Assembly (NCBI GenBank): GCA_003278045.1
Contig: QCHG01000001.1
Location: 1 to 64,000 of the forward strand
Length of the DNA: 64,000 nucleotides
Origin: Prochlorococcus sp. AG-402-A04
GTDB taxonomy: Bacteria; Cyanobacteriota; Cyanobacteriia; PCC-6307; Cyanobiaceae
Direction of reading: 5' to 3'
Shown: positions 9,072-18,511 of the stretch, piece by piece
Position numbering within the stretch: the stretch's first letter is position 1
How the letters are laid out: the number at the start of each line of letters is the position of its first letter
Program-made: the position numbers and the translations under genes
The notes under the pieces: model-generated
Databases searched by the model: none
Seen by the model: only the letters and a program-made list of their open reading frames with translations
What the model was told of the DNA's origin: nothing

Positions 9072-11051
9072 ATGCAATCAAGTACAAATTCAACTGTAAA
9101 TAGATCTATTCATGATTCATCTAGATCTAAAAGCAATACGCCAGCTCTGCGAGTAATACCTCTTGGAGGACTACATGAAATAGGAAAAAACACTTGTGTT
9201 TTTGAATATGGTGATGAATTAATGCTTGTTGATGCTGGCCTAGCTTTCCCATCTGATGGTATGCATGGCGTAAATGTAGTTATGCCTGATACAACTTTTT
9301 TAAAAGAAAATCAAAGAAGAATAAAAGGAATGATTGTCACTCACGGGCATGAAGATCATATTGGAGGTATTTCTCATCATCTAAAGCATTTTAATATTCC
9401 GATTATTTATGGCCCAAGACTGGCAATGTCAATGCTTAGAGGAAAAATGGAGGAAGCAGGAGTATCTGATAGAACAACTATACAGACAGTAAATCCAAGA
9501 GATGTTGTAAAAGTAGGACAACATTTTTCTGTTGAATTTATTCGAAATACCCATTCTATTTGCGATAGCTTTTCTTTAGCAGTTACAACACCGGTTGGCA
9601 CAATTATTTTCACGGGAGATTTTAAGTTTGATCATATGCCAGTCGATGGAGAGCAATTTGATATTGAAAGAATGGTGCATTATGGAGAGAAGGGTGTTTT
9701 ATGTATGTTCAGTGATTCGACTAATGCCGAAGTTCCAGGTTTTTGTCCTTCTGAGAAGACCATCTATCCCTCTTTAGAAAAACATATTGCAGAGGCAAAA
9801 GAACGAGTTATCCTTACCACTTTTGCTAGTTCTGTTCATAGAGTGACAATGATCTTAGAATTGGCCATGAAACATGGAAGAAAGGTCGGTTTGTTAGGTA
9901 GATCGATGATAAATGTTATTGCTAAGGCGAGAGATATTGGTTATATGAAATGCCCAGATGATTTGTTTGTTCCTATCAAGCAAATTAGAGATTTGCCAGA
10001 TAGGGAGACCTTATTATTAATGACGGGAAGTCAAGGAGAACCCCTAGCAGCGTTAAGCAGAATCTCTCGTGGTGAACATCAGCATGTTCGTCTTAAGACT
10101 ACTGATACTGTAATATTTTCAGCCAGTCCAATTCCTGGTAATACTATTTCTGTTGTTAATACAATAGATAGGTTAATGAAACTCGGAGCAAAGGTTGTTT
10201 ATGGAAAGGGTGAGAATATTCATGTTTCTGGTCATGGTTTTCAAGAAGATCAAAAGTTAATGTTGGCACTCGCAAAACCTAAGTTTTTTGTTCCTGTTCA
10301 TGGAGAACATAGAATGCTTGTTTGTCATGGCAAGAGTGCACAAACTATGGGGGTCCCAAAGGACAATATTTTAATTATTGAAAATGGAGATGTAGTTGAG
10401 TTAACACCTAATTCTATTCAAAAGGGTGATCCCGTAAAAGCTGGTGTCGAACTGCTAGATAACTCACGAAACGGGATAGTTGATGCTCGAGTATTAAAGG
10501 AAAGGCAGCAATTAGCTGGGGATGGTGTAGTAACTGTTTTAGCTCCTATTAGTACAGACGGGAAGATGGTTGCGCCTCCCAGAGTTAATTTAAGAGGAGT
10601 TATCACTACTGCGGAGCCAAGAAAAATGTCTATGTGGACAGAACGAGAAATTAGCTGGGTCTTAGAAAATAGATGGAAACAATTATCCAGACAAACTGGG
10701 CCTAATAATTTTGAGGTAGATTGGATTGGTGTACAAAGAGAAATTGAAAATGGTTTATCGAGAAGAATGAGAAGAGAATTACAAGTTGAACCACTTATTT
10801 TGTGTTTAGTTCAACCTGCCCCAAGTGGAACTCGTGCTTATATACCAAAAATTACCGAAGAGCAAAATTTCTCCAATAGAAATAATAACAATTTCCGTAA
10901 GAAATCAAACAATAATCTTCCTAATATTTCAAATAACCCACAAAATACCCAAAAAAGTCCAAAAGTGTCACAGAATCCATCAGCTGAGACTGCTACAGAA
11001 GATTCGTTTGAAGGTAGAACAAGAAGAAGAAGATCTGCTGTAACATCTTAA
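9072..11051 (+). CDS. rnj: Ribonuclease J
   Basis: A 659-residue metallo-beta-lactamase/beta-CASP ribonuclease. The metal-binding motif HGHEDH is at 91-96, the beta-CASP region has TGSQGEPLAAL, and VSGHG and PVHGEHRM follow. RNase J enzymes combine 5'-3' exo- and endonuclease activity in mRNA decay and rRNA maturation. The tail after about residue 600 is rich in Asn, Lys and Pro and ends in an RRRRS basic patch, which could contact RNA or partners (inference). About 40 residues before the first conserved strand are an unconserved N-terminal extension. The stop overlaps tilS by four bases, convergent. Confidence 0.95.
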   Translation: MQSSTNSTVNRSIHDSSRSKSNTPALRVIPLGGLHEIGKNTCVFEYGDELMLVDAGLAFPSDGMHGVNVVMPDTTFLKENQRRIKGMIVTHGHEDHIGGISHHLKHFNIPIIYGPRLAMSMLRGKMEEAGVSDRTTIQTVNPRDVVKVGQHFSVEFIRNTHSICDSFSLAVTTPVGTIIFTGDFKFDHMPVDGEQFDIERMVHYGEKGVLCMFSDSTNAEVPGFCPSEKTIYPSLEKHIAEAKERVILTTFASSVHRVTMILELAMKHGRKVGLLGRSMINVIAKARDIGYMKCPDDLFVPIKQIRDLPDRETLLLMTGSQGEPLAALSRISRGEHQHVRLKTTDTVIFSASPIPGNTISVVNTIDRLMKLGAKVVYGKGENIHVSGHGFQEDQKLMLALAKPKFFVPVHGEHRMLVCHGKSAQTMGVPKDNILIIENGDVVELTPNSIQKGDPVKAGVELLDNSRNGIVDARVLKERQQLAGDGVVTVLAPISTDGKMVAPPRVNLRGVITTAEPRKMSMWTEREISWVLENRWKQLSRQTGPNNFEVDWIGVQREIENGLSRRMRRELQVEPLILCLVQPAPSGTRAYIPKITEEQNFSNRNNNNFRKKSNNNLPNISNNPQNTQKSPKVSQNPSAETATEDSFEGRTRRRRSAVTS

Positions 11052-12058
11052 CTTTTTTCAAAATTTATATAGTTTTTATCCCAAACAATTTTTAAAAACT
11101 CTTGCAGATTAATTTGACCTTTATTTTTTTTATAAATTGAAGTTGCTAAATTTGTCAGATTTTTAGAGCTACATTGCTTTGCAGATATTTCTTTTAAAAA
11201 TCTATTTAAGATTGTGCACCTCGCTTCAATACACATACCATTTAGAAGATTCCTATCGATACCTTTTACATCTTTACAATATAAATAAGCTAGTTCACTA
11301 AGATCATTACGTTCATTATTGTATTTGCTCATTTTTTGAGAAAAATTATTTATCCTTTCAGAGCAACCAGGATACATGACTTCTAAGGTAGGAATAATTT
11401 TTTTTCTTACTAAATTTCTTTTTAATTTAAGATCTGAATTTGTAGGATCTTCCCAGACTGGGATCTTCATATCATTGCAAAATTGTTTTGTATCTTCCCT
11501 ACTGAAAATTAATATTGGTCTTATTAAAAAAATTTGATTTTCTATTAATCTTTTACTCTCAATATTACTCAGACCTGCAAAATTGCTTCCTCTAGATAAA
11601 TTGAGGATAAATGTTTCTGCATTATCACTACTCGTGTGACCAGTTAACAAATAAATATTATTTTTTTGCTGGTTTGTATTTAATAAAGTTTTAGCTCTTT
11701 CACATAATTTTTTATATCTCCATTCTCGTGCTTTTTCTTCTGAAAAAATACTTTCTTTATTTGCTTGATCAAAAGAGAATGAAATATTTTTATCTTCGCA
11801 ATATTCTTTTAATTCAAGAGCATATAGTGATGATTTTTCGTGCCACTGATGATCACCATGCCAAACACTAATAGACCAATTATGTAGTTTTTTTATGTCA
11901 TTAATTAGGGTTAATAAGGCCATTGAGTCTTGACCCCCGGAAACACTTATTAAAATATTGGATCCTTTGGGAATTAATATTTTTTTGTTAAGAATCTCCT
12001 TATGAAGCTGATGATGCCATGATGACCAATTTTTCTGAGTTAATTTTTTATCAGTCAT
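11048..12058 (-). CDS. tilS: tRNA(Ile)-lysidine synthase
   Basis: A 336-residue N-type ATP pyrophosphatase that converts the wobble cytidine of tRNA-Ile(CAU) to lysidine so that AUA is read as isoleucine. The PP-loop is SGGQDS at 40-45, and TGHTSSDNAETFILNLSRG holds the second conserved region. The protein is shorter than E. coli TilS and lacks most of its C-terminal domains, as is common in cyanobacteria. AUA is frequent in this A+T-rich genome, so the enzyme should be essential (inference). The gene ends inside the rnj stop region and diverges from ycf23. Confidence 0.94.
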   Translation of the reverse strand: MTDKKLTQKNWSSWHHQLHKEILNKKILIPKGSNILISVSGGQDSMALLTLINDIKKLHNWSISVWHGDHQWHEKSSLYALELKEYCEDKNISFSFDQANKESIFSEEKAREWRYKKLCERAKTLLNTNQQKNNIYLLTGHTSSDNAETFILNLSRGSNFAGLSNIESKRLIENQIFLIRPILIFSREDTKQFCNDMKIPVWEDPTNSDLKLKRNLVRKKIIPTLEVMYPGCSERINNFSQKMSKYNNERNDLSELAYLYCKDVKGIDRNLLNGMCIEARCTILNRFLKEISAKQCSSKNLTNLATSIYKKNKGQINLQEFLKIVWDKNYINFEKS

Positions 12059-12143
12059 ATTGTGTTGCTCAGATAATATTTTTTAAAAAATGCACTGTTT
12101 TACTAAAACAATGTCACAATCGGGTAATAAATTCATTAAGTAA

Positions 12144-12920
12144 ATGAGTCTGATTAATCTTTTGCCACAAAAAATCAAAGAAGAGTTAAGAAGCAAATCC
12201 TTACTCAAAGTTATTTCAGGATTGAATAATTTCGATGTTCAATCTGTGAAAATAATTGTTGAGGCTGCTTCATTAGGAGGTGCAGATCTTGTCGATATAG
12301 CTTGTAAACCTGAACTAGTTGATTTAGCACTTAAGATTTCAAAACTACCCGTTTGTGTTAGTTCAGTAGTGCCTCAATCTTTTCAAGATTCTGTAAAAGC
12401 AGGAGCATCATTAATTGAAATAGGAAATTACGATACTTTTTATGAAAAAGGCATTAATTTTTCAGAAAAAAAAGTTTTAAACATTACAAAAGAGACGAGG
12501 GATTTATTGCCTAATGTTCCTTTATCAGTAACTGTTCCTCATACTATGCCTATTGATAAACAAGTTGATCTTGCTATAAAGCTGGTGGAAGAAGGTGTTG
12601 ACATTATTCAAACAGAGGGTGGCACCAGTTCTACTCCTTACTCTTCAGGAATTCAAGGCTTTTTTGAAAAATCAGTACCAACTCTTGCAGCTACCTATGC
12701 TATTCATCAAGAATTTAAGAAAGCATCTTTAAATATACCAATCATGAGTGCCTCTGGATTAAGCCAAGTAACTTGCCCACTAGCAATATCCTCTGGAGCC
12801 TCAGCAGTTGGCGTTGGATCTGTAGTTAATAAATTAGATGATTTAATATCGATGATTGCGGTTGTTCGGGGCTTAAAAGAATCTTTGAAAAATTCAATAA
12901 TTGGAGAAAAAATTTCTTAG
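12144..12920 (+). CDS. ycf23: Ycf23/DUF561 family protein
   Basis: A 258-residue TIM-barrel-like protein of the Ycf23 (DUF561) family, which is kept in cyanobacteria and some plastid genomes. Recognisable segments are LKVISGLNNFD near the N-terminus, VDIACKPELV, QTEGGTSS and SASGLSQVTCPLA. The fold resembles phosphate-binding TIM barrels related to dihydroorotate dehydrogenase or HisA-type enzymes, but no reaction is established, and a catalytic role is only inferred from the barrel. It lies 29 bases before uvrB on the same strand, so the two may share a transcript. Confidence 0.85.
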   Translation: MSLINLLPQKIKEELRSKSLLKVISGLNNFDVQSVKIIVEAASLGGADLVDIACKPELVDLALKISKLPVCVSSVVPQSFQDSVKAGASLIEIGNYDTFYEKGINFSEKKVLNITKETRDLLPNVPLSVTVPHTMPIDKQVDLAIKLVEEGVDIIQTEGGTSSTPYSSGIQGFFEKSVPTLAATYAIHQEFKKASLNIPIMSASGLSQVTCPLAISSGASAVGVGSVVNKLDDLISMIAVVRGLKESLKNSIIGEKIS

Positions 12921-12949
12921 TATAGCAATACTCTTTTGCTATTAGGTTG

Positions 12950-14989
12950 ATGAACAACTATAAGCTTCAAGCTCCTTACGAACCAAATGGAGATCAACCA
13001 GAAGCTATTAAAAAATTAGTCAAAGGTGTCAATACTGGTAAAGAGTTTCAGACTCTTTTAGGAGCTACTGGAACTGGTAAAACATTTACTATTGCGAATG
13101 TAATTCAACAAACAGGAAGACCAGCACTTGTATTAGCCCATAACAAAACGTTAGCTGCACAACTATGTAATGAATTAAGGGAATTTTTCCCAAAAAATGC
13201 TGTTGAGTACTTCATTTCTTACTACGATTATTATCAACCAGAAGCTTATGTACCGGTAAGTGATACTTACATAGCCAAAACGGCTTCAATTAATGAAGAA
13301 ATAGATATGCTTAGGCATTCTGCAACACGCTCATTATTTGAGAGAAAAGATGTAATTGTTGTAGCCTCAATAAGTTGTATTTATGGTCTTGGTATACCGA
13401 GTGAGTATTTAAAAGCTGCAGTTAAATTTGAAGTGGGAAAATCAATGAATCTACGTTCTTCTTTAAGGACTCTCGTTGAAAATCAATATACTAGAAATGA
13501 TATTGAAATTACAAGAGGTAGATTCAGAATTAAAGGAGATGTTTTAGAAATCGGTCCAGCTTATGAGGATAGATTAATTAGAATCGAATTATTTGGCGAT
13601 GAAGTCGAAGCTATTAGATATGTTGACCCTACTACAGGAGAAATACTTGAAAGTTTGGAACAAGTTAGCGTTTACCCAGCGAAGCATTTTGTGACCCCAA
13701 AAGAACGACTTGAAAGTGCAATAAGTGCAATTAGAAGTGAATTAAAAACTCAACTAGATAAATTTACATACGAAGGAAAATTATTAGAGGCTCAACGTCT
13801 AGAACAACGCACAAAATATGATTTAGAAATGCTCAAAGAGGTTGGTTATTGTAATGGAGTTGAGAATTATGCTCGTCATTTATCAGGCAGGGAGGAAGGT
13901 TCACCTCCAGAATGTTTAATAGATTACTTTCCCAAAGATTGGTTATTGGTAGTTGATGAGAGTCATGTTACATGTCCTCAACTTCATGCGATGTATAACG
14001 GTGATCAATCTAGAAAAAAAGTTTTAATAGATCACGGTTTTAGATTGCCCAGTGCTGCAGATAATAGACCTTTGAAATGTGAAGAGTTTTGGGAAAAATC
14101 AAAACAGACATTATTTATAAGTGCAACTCCGGGTCAATGGGAATTAGATCAATGTGATGGTGAATTTATTGAGCAAGTTATAAGACCAACTGGGGTATTA
14201 GATCCTGTAATTGATGTAAGACCTAGTGAGGGCCAAATAGAAGATCTGTTATCTGAAATAAGAATTAGAGCTGAAAAGAATCAACGAGTGCTAGTGACAA
14301 CACTTACTAAAAGAATGGCTGAAGATCTAACTGATTTCTTATCTGAAAATAAAGTAAGAGTTAGATATCTGCATTCCGAAATCCATTCAATTGAAAGAAT
14401 TGAAATTATTCAAGACCTCAGAATGGGCGAATATGATGTTTTGGTAGGAGTTAATTTATTAAGAGAGGGATTAGATCTTCCTGAAGTATCCTTAGTTGCC
14501 ATTTTAGATGCTGATAAAGAAGGTTTTCTTAGGGCTGAAAGGTCATTGATTCAAACAATAGGAAGAGCTGCGAGACATGTTGAAGGTGTTGCCTTGCTTT
14601 ATGCAGATAACTTCACAGATTCAATGAAAAGAGCAATATCTGAAACTGAAAGAAGAAGAACTATTCAAAAAAAATATAACCAAGTCAACGGTATTACTCC
14701 AAAACCTGCGGGAAAAAAAATAGAAAATTCAATATTATCTTTTCTAGAACTTTCCAGAAAACTAGATGCCGGTGGTTTATCTAAAGATTTAATAAATATA
14801 GTTAATAACAAAACTGACGCAATTCTCAGTTCCAGTGATAATCAATGTTTGCTAGAAGAATTGCCTGATTTAATAGAAAAGTTAGAAATTAAAATGAAAG
14901 ATGCTGCAAAAGACTTAAATTTTGAAGAAGCAGCAAATTTGAGGGATAGAATCAAAAAATTAAGACAAAAATTGGCAAGAAATAATTAA
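12950..14989 (+). CDS. uvrB: Excinuclease ABC subunit B
   Basis: A 679-residue DNA helicase-like subunit of UvrABC nucleotide excision repair that loads at lesions with UvrA and recruits UvrC. Walker A is GATGTGKT at 38-45, the beta-hairpin carries [10 protein letters not shown], helicase motifs VVDESH and QTIGRAARH are present, and a UVR domain closes the C-terminus. I chose ATG at 12950 over the in-frame TTG at 12947 because family members begin just before the conserved [10 protein letters not shown] segment and ATG is the stronger start. It meets lysC tail to tail with a 7-base gap. Confidence 0.97.
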   Translation: MNNYKLQAPYEPNGDQPEAIKKLVKGVNTGKEFQTLLGATGTGKTFTIANVIQQTGRPALVLAHNKTLAAQLCNELREFFPKNAVEYFISYYDYYQPEAYVPVSDTYIAKTASINEEIDMLRHSATRSLFERKDVIVVASISCIYGLGIPSEYLKAAVKFEVGKSMNLRSSLRTLVENQYTRNDIEITRGRFRIKGDVLEIGPAYEDRLIRIELFGDEVEAIRYVDPTTGEILESLEQVSVYPAKHFVTPKERLESAISAIRSELKTQLDKFTYEGKLLEAQRLEQRTKYDLEMLKEVGYCNGVENYARHLSGREEGSPPECLIDYFPKDWLLVVDESHVTCPQLHAMYNGDQSRKKVLIDHGFRLPSAADNRPLKCEEFWEKSKQTLFISATPGQWELDQCDGEFIEQVIRPTGVLDPVIDVRPSEGQIEDLLSEIRIRAEKNQRVLVTTLTKRMAEDLTDFLSENKVRVRYLHSEIHSIERIEIIQDLRMGEYDVLVGVNLLREGLDLPEVSLVAILDADKEGFLRAERSLIQTIGRAARHVEGVALLYADNFTDSMKRAISETERRRTIQKKYNQVNGITPKPAGKKIENSILSFLELSRKLDAGGLSKDLINIVNNKTDAILSSSDNQCLLEELPDLIEKLEIKMKDAAKDLNFEEAANLRDRIKKLRQKLARNN

Positions 14990-14996
14990 AAAGAAC

Positions 14997-16757
14997 TTAT
15001 TTTTCTAATTCGAAATGATTATGAATTGCATTAACTGCTTTGTCACAATCTTTTTCTAAGACAATACATGAAGTCCTGATTTCACTAGTGGCAATCATTT
15101 CAATATTGATATTTTGGTCAGCCAATGCTCTAAATATTTTTCCAGCCGTTCCAACCTTAAATGCCATTCCTGCTCCTACAGTACTTACTTTGGCTATAGC
15201 AGGGCCATCTTCAATATATGATCCGGGTAATTTTTTTGTTAAGGCCTCAAAAACTAATTTAGCTTTTTCTCTGTCTTGTTTGTTCATTGTAAGACTAATA
15301 TCCTTAGTTTTTGAAGAGGAAATTCTTTCAGACTGAACGATAGTATCGATAAGTAAATTATTTTCAGCTAATGCTAAACATATTGATGCTGCTACACCTG
15401 GACGATCAGGCAGTTTTCTAAAACTTACTTGAACTTGGTTTTTATCTAATGCAATTCCTCTTACTTCAGGTTGATCTTGTTTTTCATTGATTGGATTAAC
15501 AAATATTTGTGTATCGGATAACTTAAATTTCTCAGCAACAAATCTAATAGCTTTTGGTATATTATTAATTTCAATTACACAGCTGACTTTAATTTCACTA
15601 GTAGCTATCAACCTGACATTTATATTCGCTTGAGATAAAGTATCAAATAAATCAGCTGAAACACTAGGTCTGCCCATAATGCCTGCTCCTTGAATACTTA
15701 ATTTAGTCATATTTGTTTTTAAGTTATATTCTCCTCCTAATTGGCTAGTTATAAGTGCACATTGTTCTGCAGTCTTTTTAACTTCTATTTCACTAACAGT
15801 AAATGTAATATCGTTTTTATTTCCATCATTTGTCGCTTGTATTATTAAATCTACACTAATACTTGCTTCTGAAAGTTTTTCAAATATTTGTGCAGCAATC
15901 CCAGGCCTATCAGGAATATTTGAGAGACTGAATACTGCTTGGTTTTCTAATACCTCAAGGCTATTGACTGTTTTTGTTAATTCTAAACTTCCTCTTTTTA
16001 GCGGGAGAGGTTGGATTTGACTCTCTAGGAGAGTCCCACTTGAGTCACTTTGGCTTGATTTGACACACAATTTAATTCCATAATTGCGAGCAATTTCTAC
16101 TGCTCTTGGATGCAGAACTGAAGCACCGACACTCGCAAGTTCAAGCATTTCCTCGCAGCTAATTTCATCTAAGAGTTTTGCATTAGGAACAATTCTTGGA
16201 TCAGTAGTAAGAACCCCTGGAACGTCTGTATAAATTTCGCACGTCTCAGCTCTTAAAGCTGTTGCTAAAGCTACTGCTGAAGTATCTGAACCACCTCTTC
16301 CCAAAGTTGTAATTTCCATTGAACCCGTATAGCTTAATGTTGTTCCTTGAAATCCAGCAACTACAACTACAAAACCCTGATTGATATAATTTTGGATCCT
16401 TTCTGTTTTAATATCCAGAATTCTCGCTTTCCCATGAATTGATTCAGTAATAATTCCTACCTGGCTACCTGTCATTGAAATTGCAGGTATTCCGTATTCG
16501 TTTAATGCCATTGAGAGAAGAGCTATGGTTACTTGCTCTCCAGTCGAGAGAAGCATATCCAATTCTCTTCGATTTGGATTTTTACTAATTGATTCAGCTA
16601 AACAATTTAAATCATCTGTAGTGTGCCCCATTGCAGAGACAACTACGACAATTTCATTTCCTGCTTCTTTACTTTGACAGATGCTAGTTGCAATATTTTT
16701 AATTTTTTTAATATCACCTACAGAAGTACCGCCAAATTTTTTTACTAGTAAAGCCAT
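14997..16757 (-). CDS. lysC: Aspartate kinase with four ACT domains
   Basis: A 586-residue enzyme that phosphorylates aspartate, the first step toward lysine, threonine and methionine. The kinase domain opens with KFGGTSVGD at 7-15 and contains TTLGRGGSDTSA. After residue about 265 come two ACT-domain pairs, each with a DRPG-type loop (DRPGIAAQ and DRPGVAAS), giving four ACT domains, the architecture known from cyanobacterial aspartate kinases; E. coli LysC has two. ACT domains bind amino-acid effectors, so feedback by lysine and threonine is expected but not shown here. holA lies 39 bases upstream on the same strand. Confidence 0.96.
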   Translation of the reverse strand: MALLVKKFGGTSVGDIKKIKNIATSICQSKEAGNEIVVVVSAMGHTTDDLNCLAESISKNPNRRELDMLLSTGEQVTIALLSMALNEYGIPAISMTGSQVGIITESIHGKARILDIKTERIQNYINQGFVVVVAGFQGTTLSYTGSMEITTLGRGGSDTSAVALATALRAETCEIYTDVPGVLTTDPRIVPNAKLLDEISCEEMLELASVGASVLHPRAVEIARNYGIKLCVKSSQSDSSGTLLESQIQPLPLKRGSLELTKTVNSLEVLENQAVFSLSNIPDRPGIAAQIFEKLSEASISVDLIIQATNDGNKNDITFTVSEIEVKKTAEQCALITSQLGGEYNLKTNMTKLSIQGAGIMGRPSVSADLFDTLSQANINVRLIATSEIKVSCVIEINNIPKAIRFVAEKFKLSDTQIFVNPINEKQDQPEVRGIALDKNQVQVSFRKLPDRPGVAASICLALAENNLLIDTIVQSERISSSKTKDISLTMNKQDREKAKLVFEALTKKLPGSYIEDGPAIAKVSTVGAGMAFKVGTAGKIFRALADQNINIEMIATSEIRTSCIVLEKDCDKAVNAIHNHFELEK

Positions 16758-16796
16758 ATTTAAATCATAATGTAAATTCTTAAACTTATAATTTGG

Positions 16797-17798
16797 TTAA
16801 CTTAAATTAATTAATTTCTCTGTAAAAACATTTATAGGATTATTACCTTGTTTTAGTAATGATTCAATATCTAGTAAGTTACTCAATAAATTAATTAAAT
16901 ATTCTTGAGATACATTTTTGACTTTTCTTCGAATAAAAAAAATTCTTTTTGGATTAGAAATGCCTGCAAGATTACAAATCTTTTCTGCATTATCGTTACC
17001 TGAATTAACTGCTAATTTTATAATGGTATGAATTCTTATTTGACTAATTAAACCTGCATTTAGTCTTAAAGCAGGTTCTCCTTTCTGTAAGGAATAATTT
17101 ATTTCTATGAGGCTTTCATTAATATTTTTTTGTAAGAGAAGCTCAATGATTTTGAAAATATTGGATTGATGATCACTAAATATTTTTTTTACATCAATAC
17201 TTTTAAGAAAAAGTTGTGAATTCGAATGACTTGATACTGCAGCAAGGTATATTTTTGCTTTGGCTAATTCATTGATTAGTTTAAAGCTATCATTGCCAAC
17301 TGAATCAATTATTAATTCAGCTGCATTTTTATCAATTTTGATATTCATTTCATTTGCTGCATCTTCTAAAAATCTTTTTTGTCCTTCATAGTCCCAGATT
17401 TCAGGTAAAGAAAATGACTTTTCTTTAGCTAAATTATTTTTGATAAGTTTTTGTAAAAATTTAGTACTCTTTAGTCTTGAGTCTGGTTTTTTTGTATTTT
17501 GTAAAATGAAATAAGTATTTTGAGGTATATTGTCATGAATTTTTTCAAATTTAGTTCTTAGATCCTCATTTTTGGCAGTAAAAATTGGATTATTTTTCAA
17601 TGTAACTATTCTGTATCCCTCTCCAAAAGGAGGTGTAAGAACTTCATCAAAAGCTTTATTGACTTGCTCATCATCATCTCCATTTAAATTTGTTACGTTT
17701 ATTTCTTTCCATTCATTGGATACCTCCTTATCAATTAATTTTTGAATAAATGTATTTTGCGCATTTAAATCATTACCCCATAATATTTGTATTGGCAT
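16797..17798 (-). CDS. holA: DNA polymerase III subunit delta
   Basis: A 333-residue protein matching the delta clamp-loader subunit, which opens the beta clamp. It begins MPIQILWGND and keeps the delta-type layout: an AAA+-like N-terminal domain without a working P-loop, a middle domain with WDYEGQKRFLEDAANE and AELIIDSVGND, and a helical C-terminal domain. Delta subunits are poorly conserved, so the call rests on overall pattern and length. It partners with DnaX, encoded elsewhere in this window. It diverges from cobH across 58 bases. Confidence 0.85.
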   Translation of the reverse strand: MPIQILWGNDLNAQNTFIQKLIDKEVSNEWKEINVTNLNGDDDEQVNKAFDEVLTPPFGEGYRIVTLKNNPIFTAKNEDLRTKFEKIHDNIPQNTYFILQNTKKPDSRLKSTKFLQKLIKNNLAKEKSFSLPEIWDYEGQKRFLEDAANEMNIKIDKNAAELIIDSVGNDSFKLINELAKAKIYLAAVSSHSNSQLFLKSIDVKKIFSDHQSNIFKIIELLLQKNINESLIEINYSLQKGEPALRLNAGLISQIRIHTIIKLAVNSGNDNAEKICNLAGISNPKRIFFIRRKVKNVSQEYLINLLSNLLDIESLLKQGNNPINVFTEKLINLS

Positions 17799-17856
17799 AA
17801 TAGCTCAATAAAAACCATATATTAACTATGATTACTTCTAACACAAAATAAATTTA

Positions 17857-18480
17857 ATGGTAATAGATCATCCAATTTTTTTGGAAAGCATCAGATTCAT
17901 AAGATCTCATTTATTAGCCAATGATCTAAATTATTTGGAAAAAAGAGTTTTAGAGAGATTAGTCCATACTTCAGGAGATTTTTCAGTTCAAAATCTTGTA
18001 AATTTTAGTGAAGGCGCTTGCGAAAAAGGGCTTCAGGCACTTAAAAATGGTGCTCCGATTTTAACTGATACTGATATGGCTGCAGCAGCAATAAAATCCA
18101 TGGCAGAGAATACCACTAGGAATAAAGTATTCACCGCAAGAATGTGGTTTGGAAAAAATAATCATACAAACTTAACTAAAACTGCATATGGCTTAAGTGA
18201 AGGTTGGAAGGAGTTATCCCCTATGAATTCTGGAAGCAAATCACCTATCGTAGTTATTGGCAGTTCGCCTACAGCGTTAACTTATTTAATTGATATTTTA
18301 GAGGATGCAAAAGATTTACCTAGTTTAATTATCGGAATGCCTGTTGGATTTATTGGAGTAGAAAAAAGCAAAAACAAACTAATTTCTACCGATCTTCCTA
18401 GAATTGTTTTGAATTCAACTAGAGGAGGTGCTGCCATGGCAGCTGCTGCGGTTAACGCCTTATTGAGGGAAACTATTTAA
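17857..18480 (+). CDS. cobH: Precorrin-8X methylmutase
   Basis: A 207-residue enzyme (CobH/CbiC) that moves the C-11 methyl group to C-12 of precorrin-8X to form hydrogenobyrinate (or the cobalt analogue), in cobalamin-type corrin synthesis. The catalytic histidine is H37 in VHTSGDFS, and the C-terminal region GMPVGFIGVEKSKN with NSTRGG binds substrate. The protein is full length. Marine picocyanobacteria make a B12-type cofactor, which fits. It is a lone gene between holA (divergent) and mutS (convergent). Confidence 0.94.
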   Translation: MVIDHPIFLESIRFIRSHLLANDLNYLEKRVLERLVHTSGDFSVQNLVNFSEGACEKGLQALKNGAPILTDTDMAAAAIKSMAENTTRNKVFTARMWFGKNNHTNLTKTAYGLSEGWKELSPMNSGSKSPIVVIGSSPTALTYLIDILEDAKDLPSLIIGMPVGFIGVEKSKNKLISTDLPRIVLNSTRGGAAMAAAAVNALLRETI

Positions 18481-18511
18481 AAAGTATTTATTTTATAAAA
18501 ATGTCAAAAAT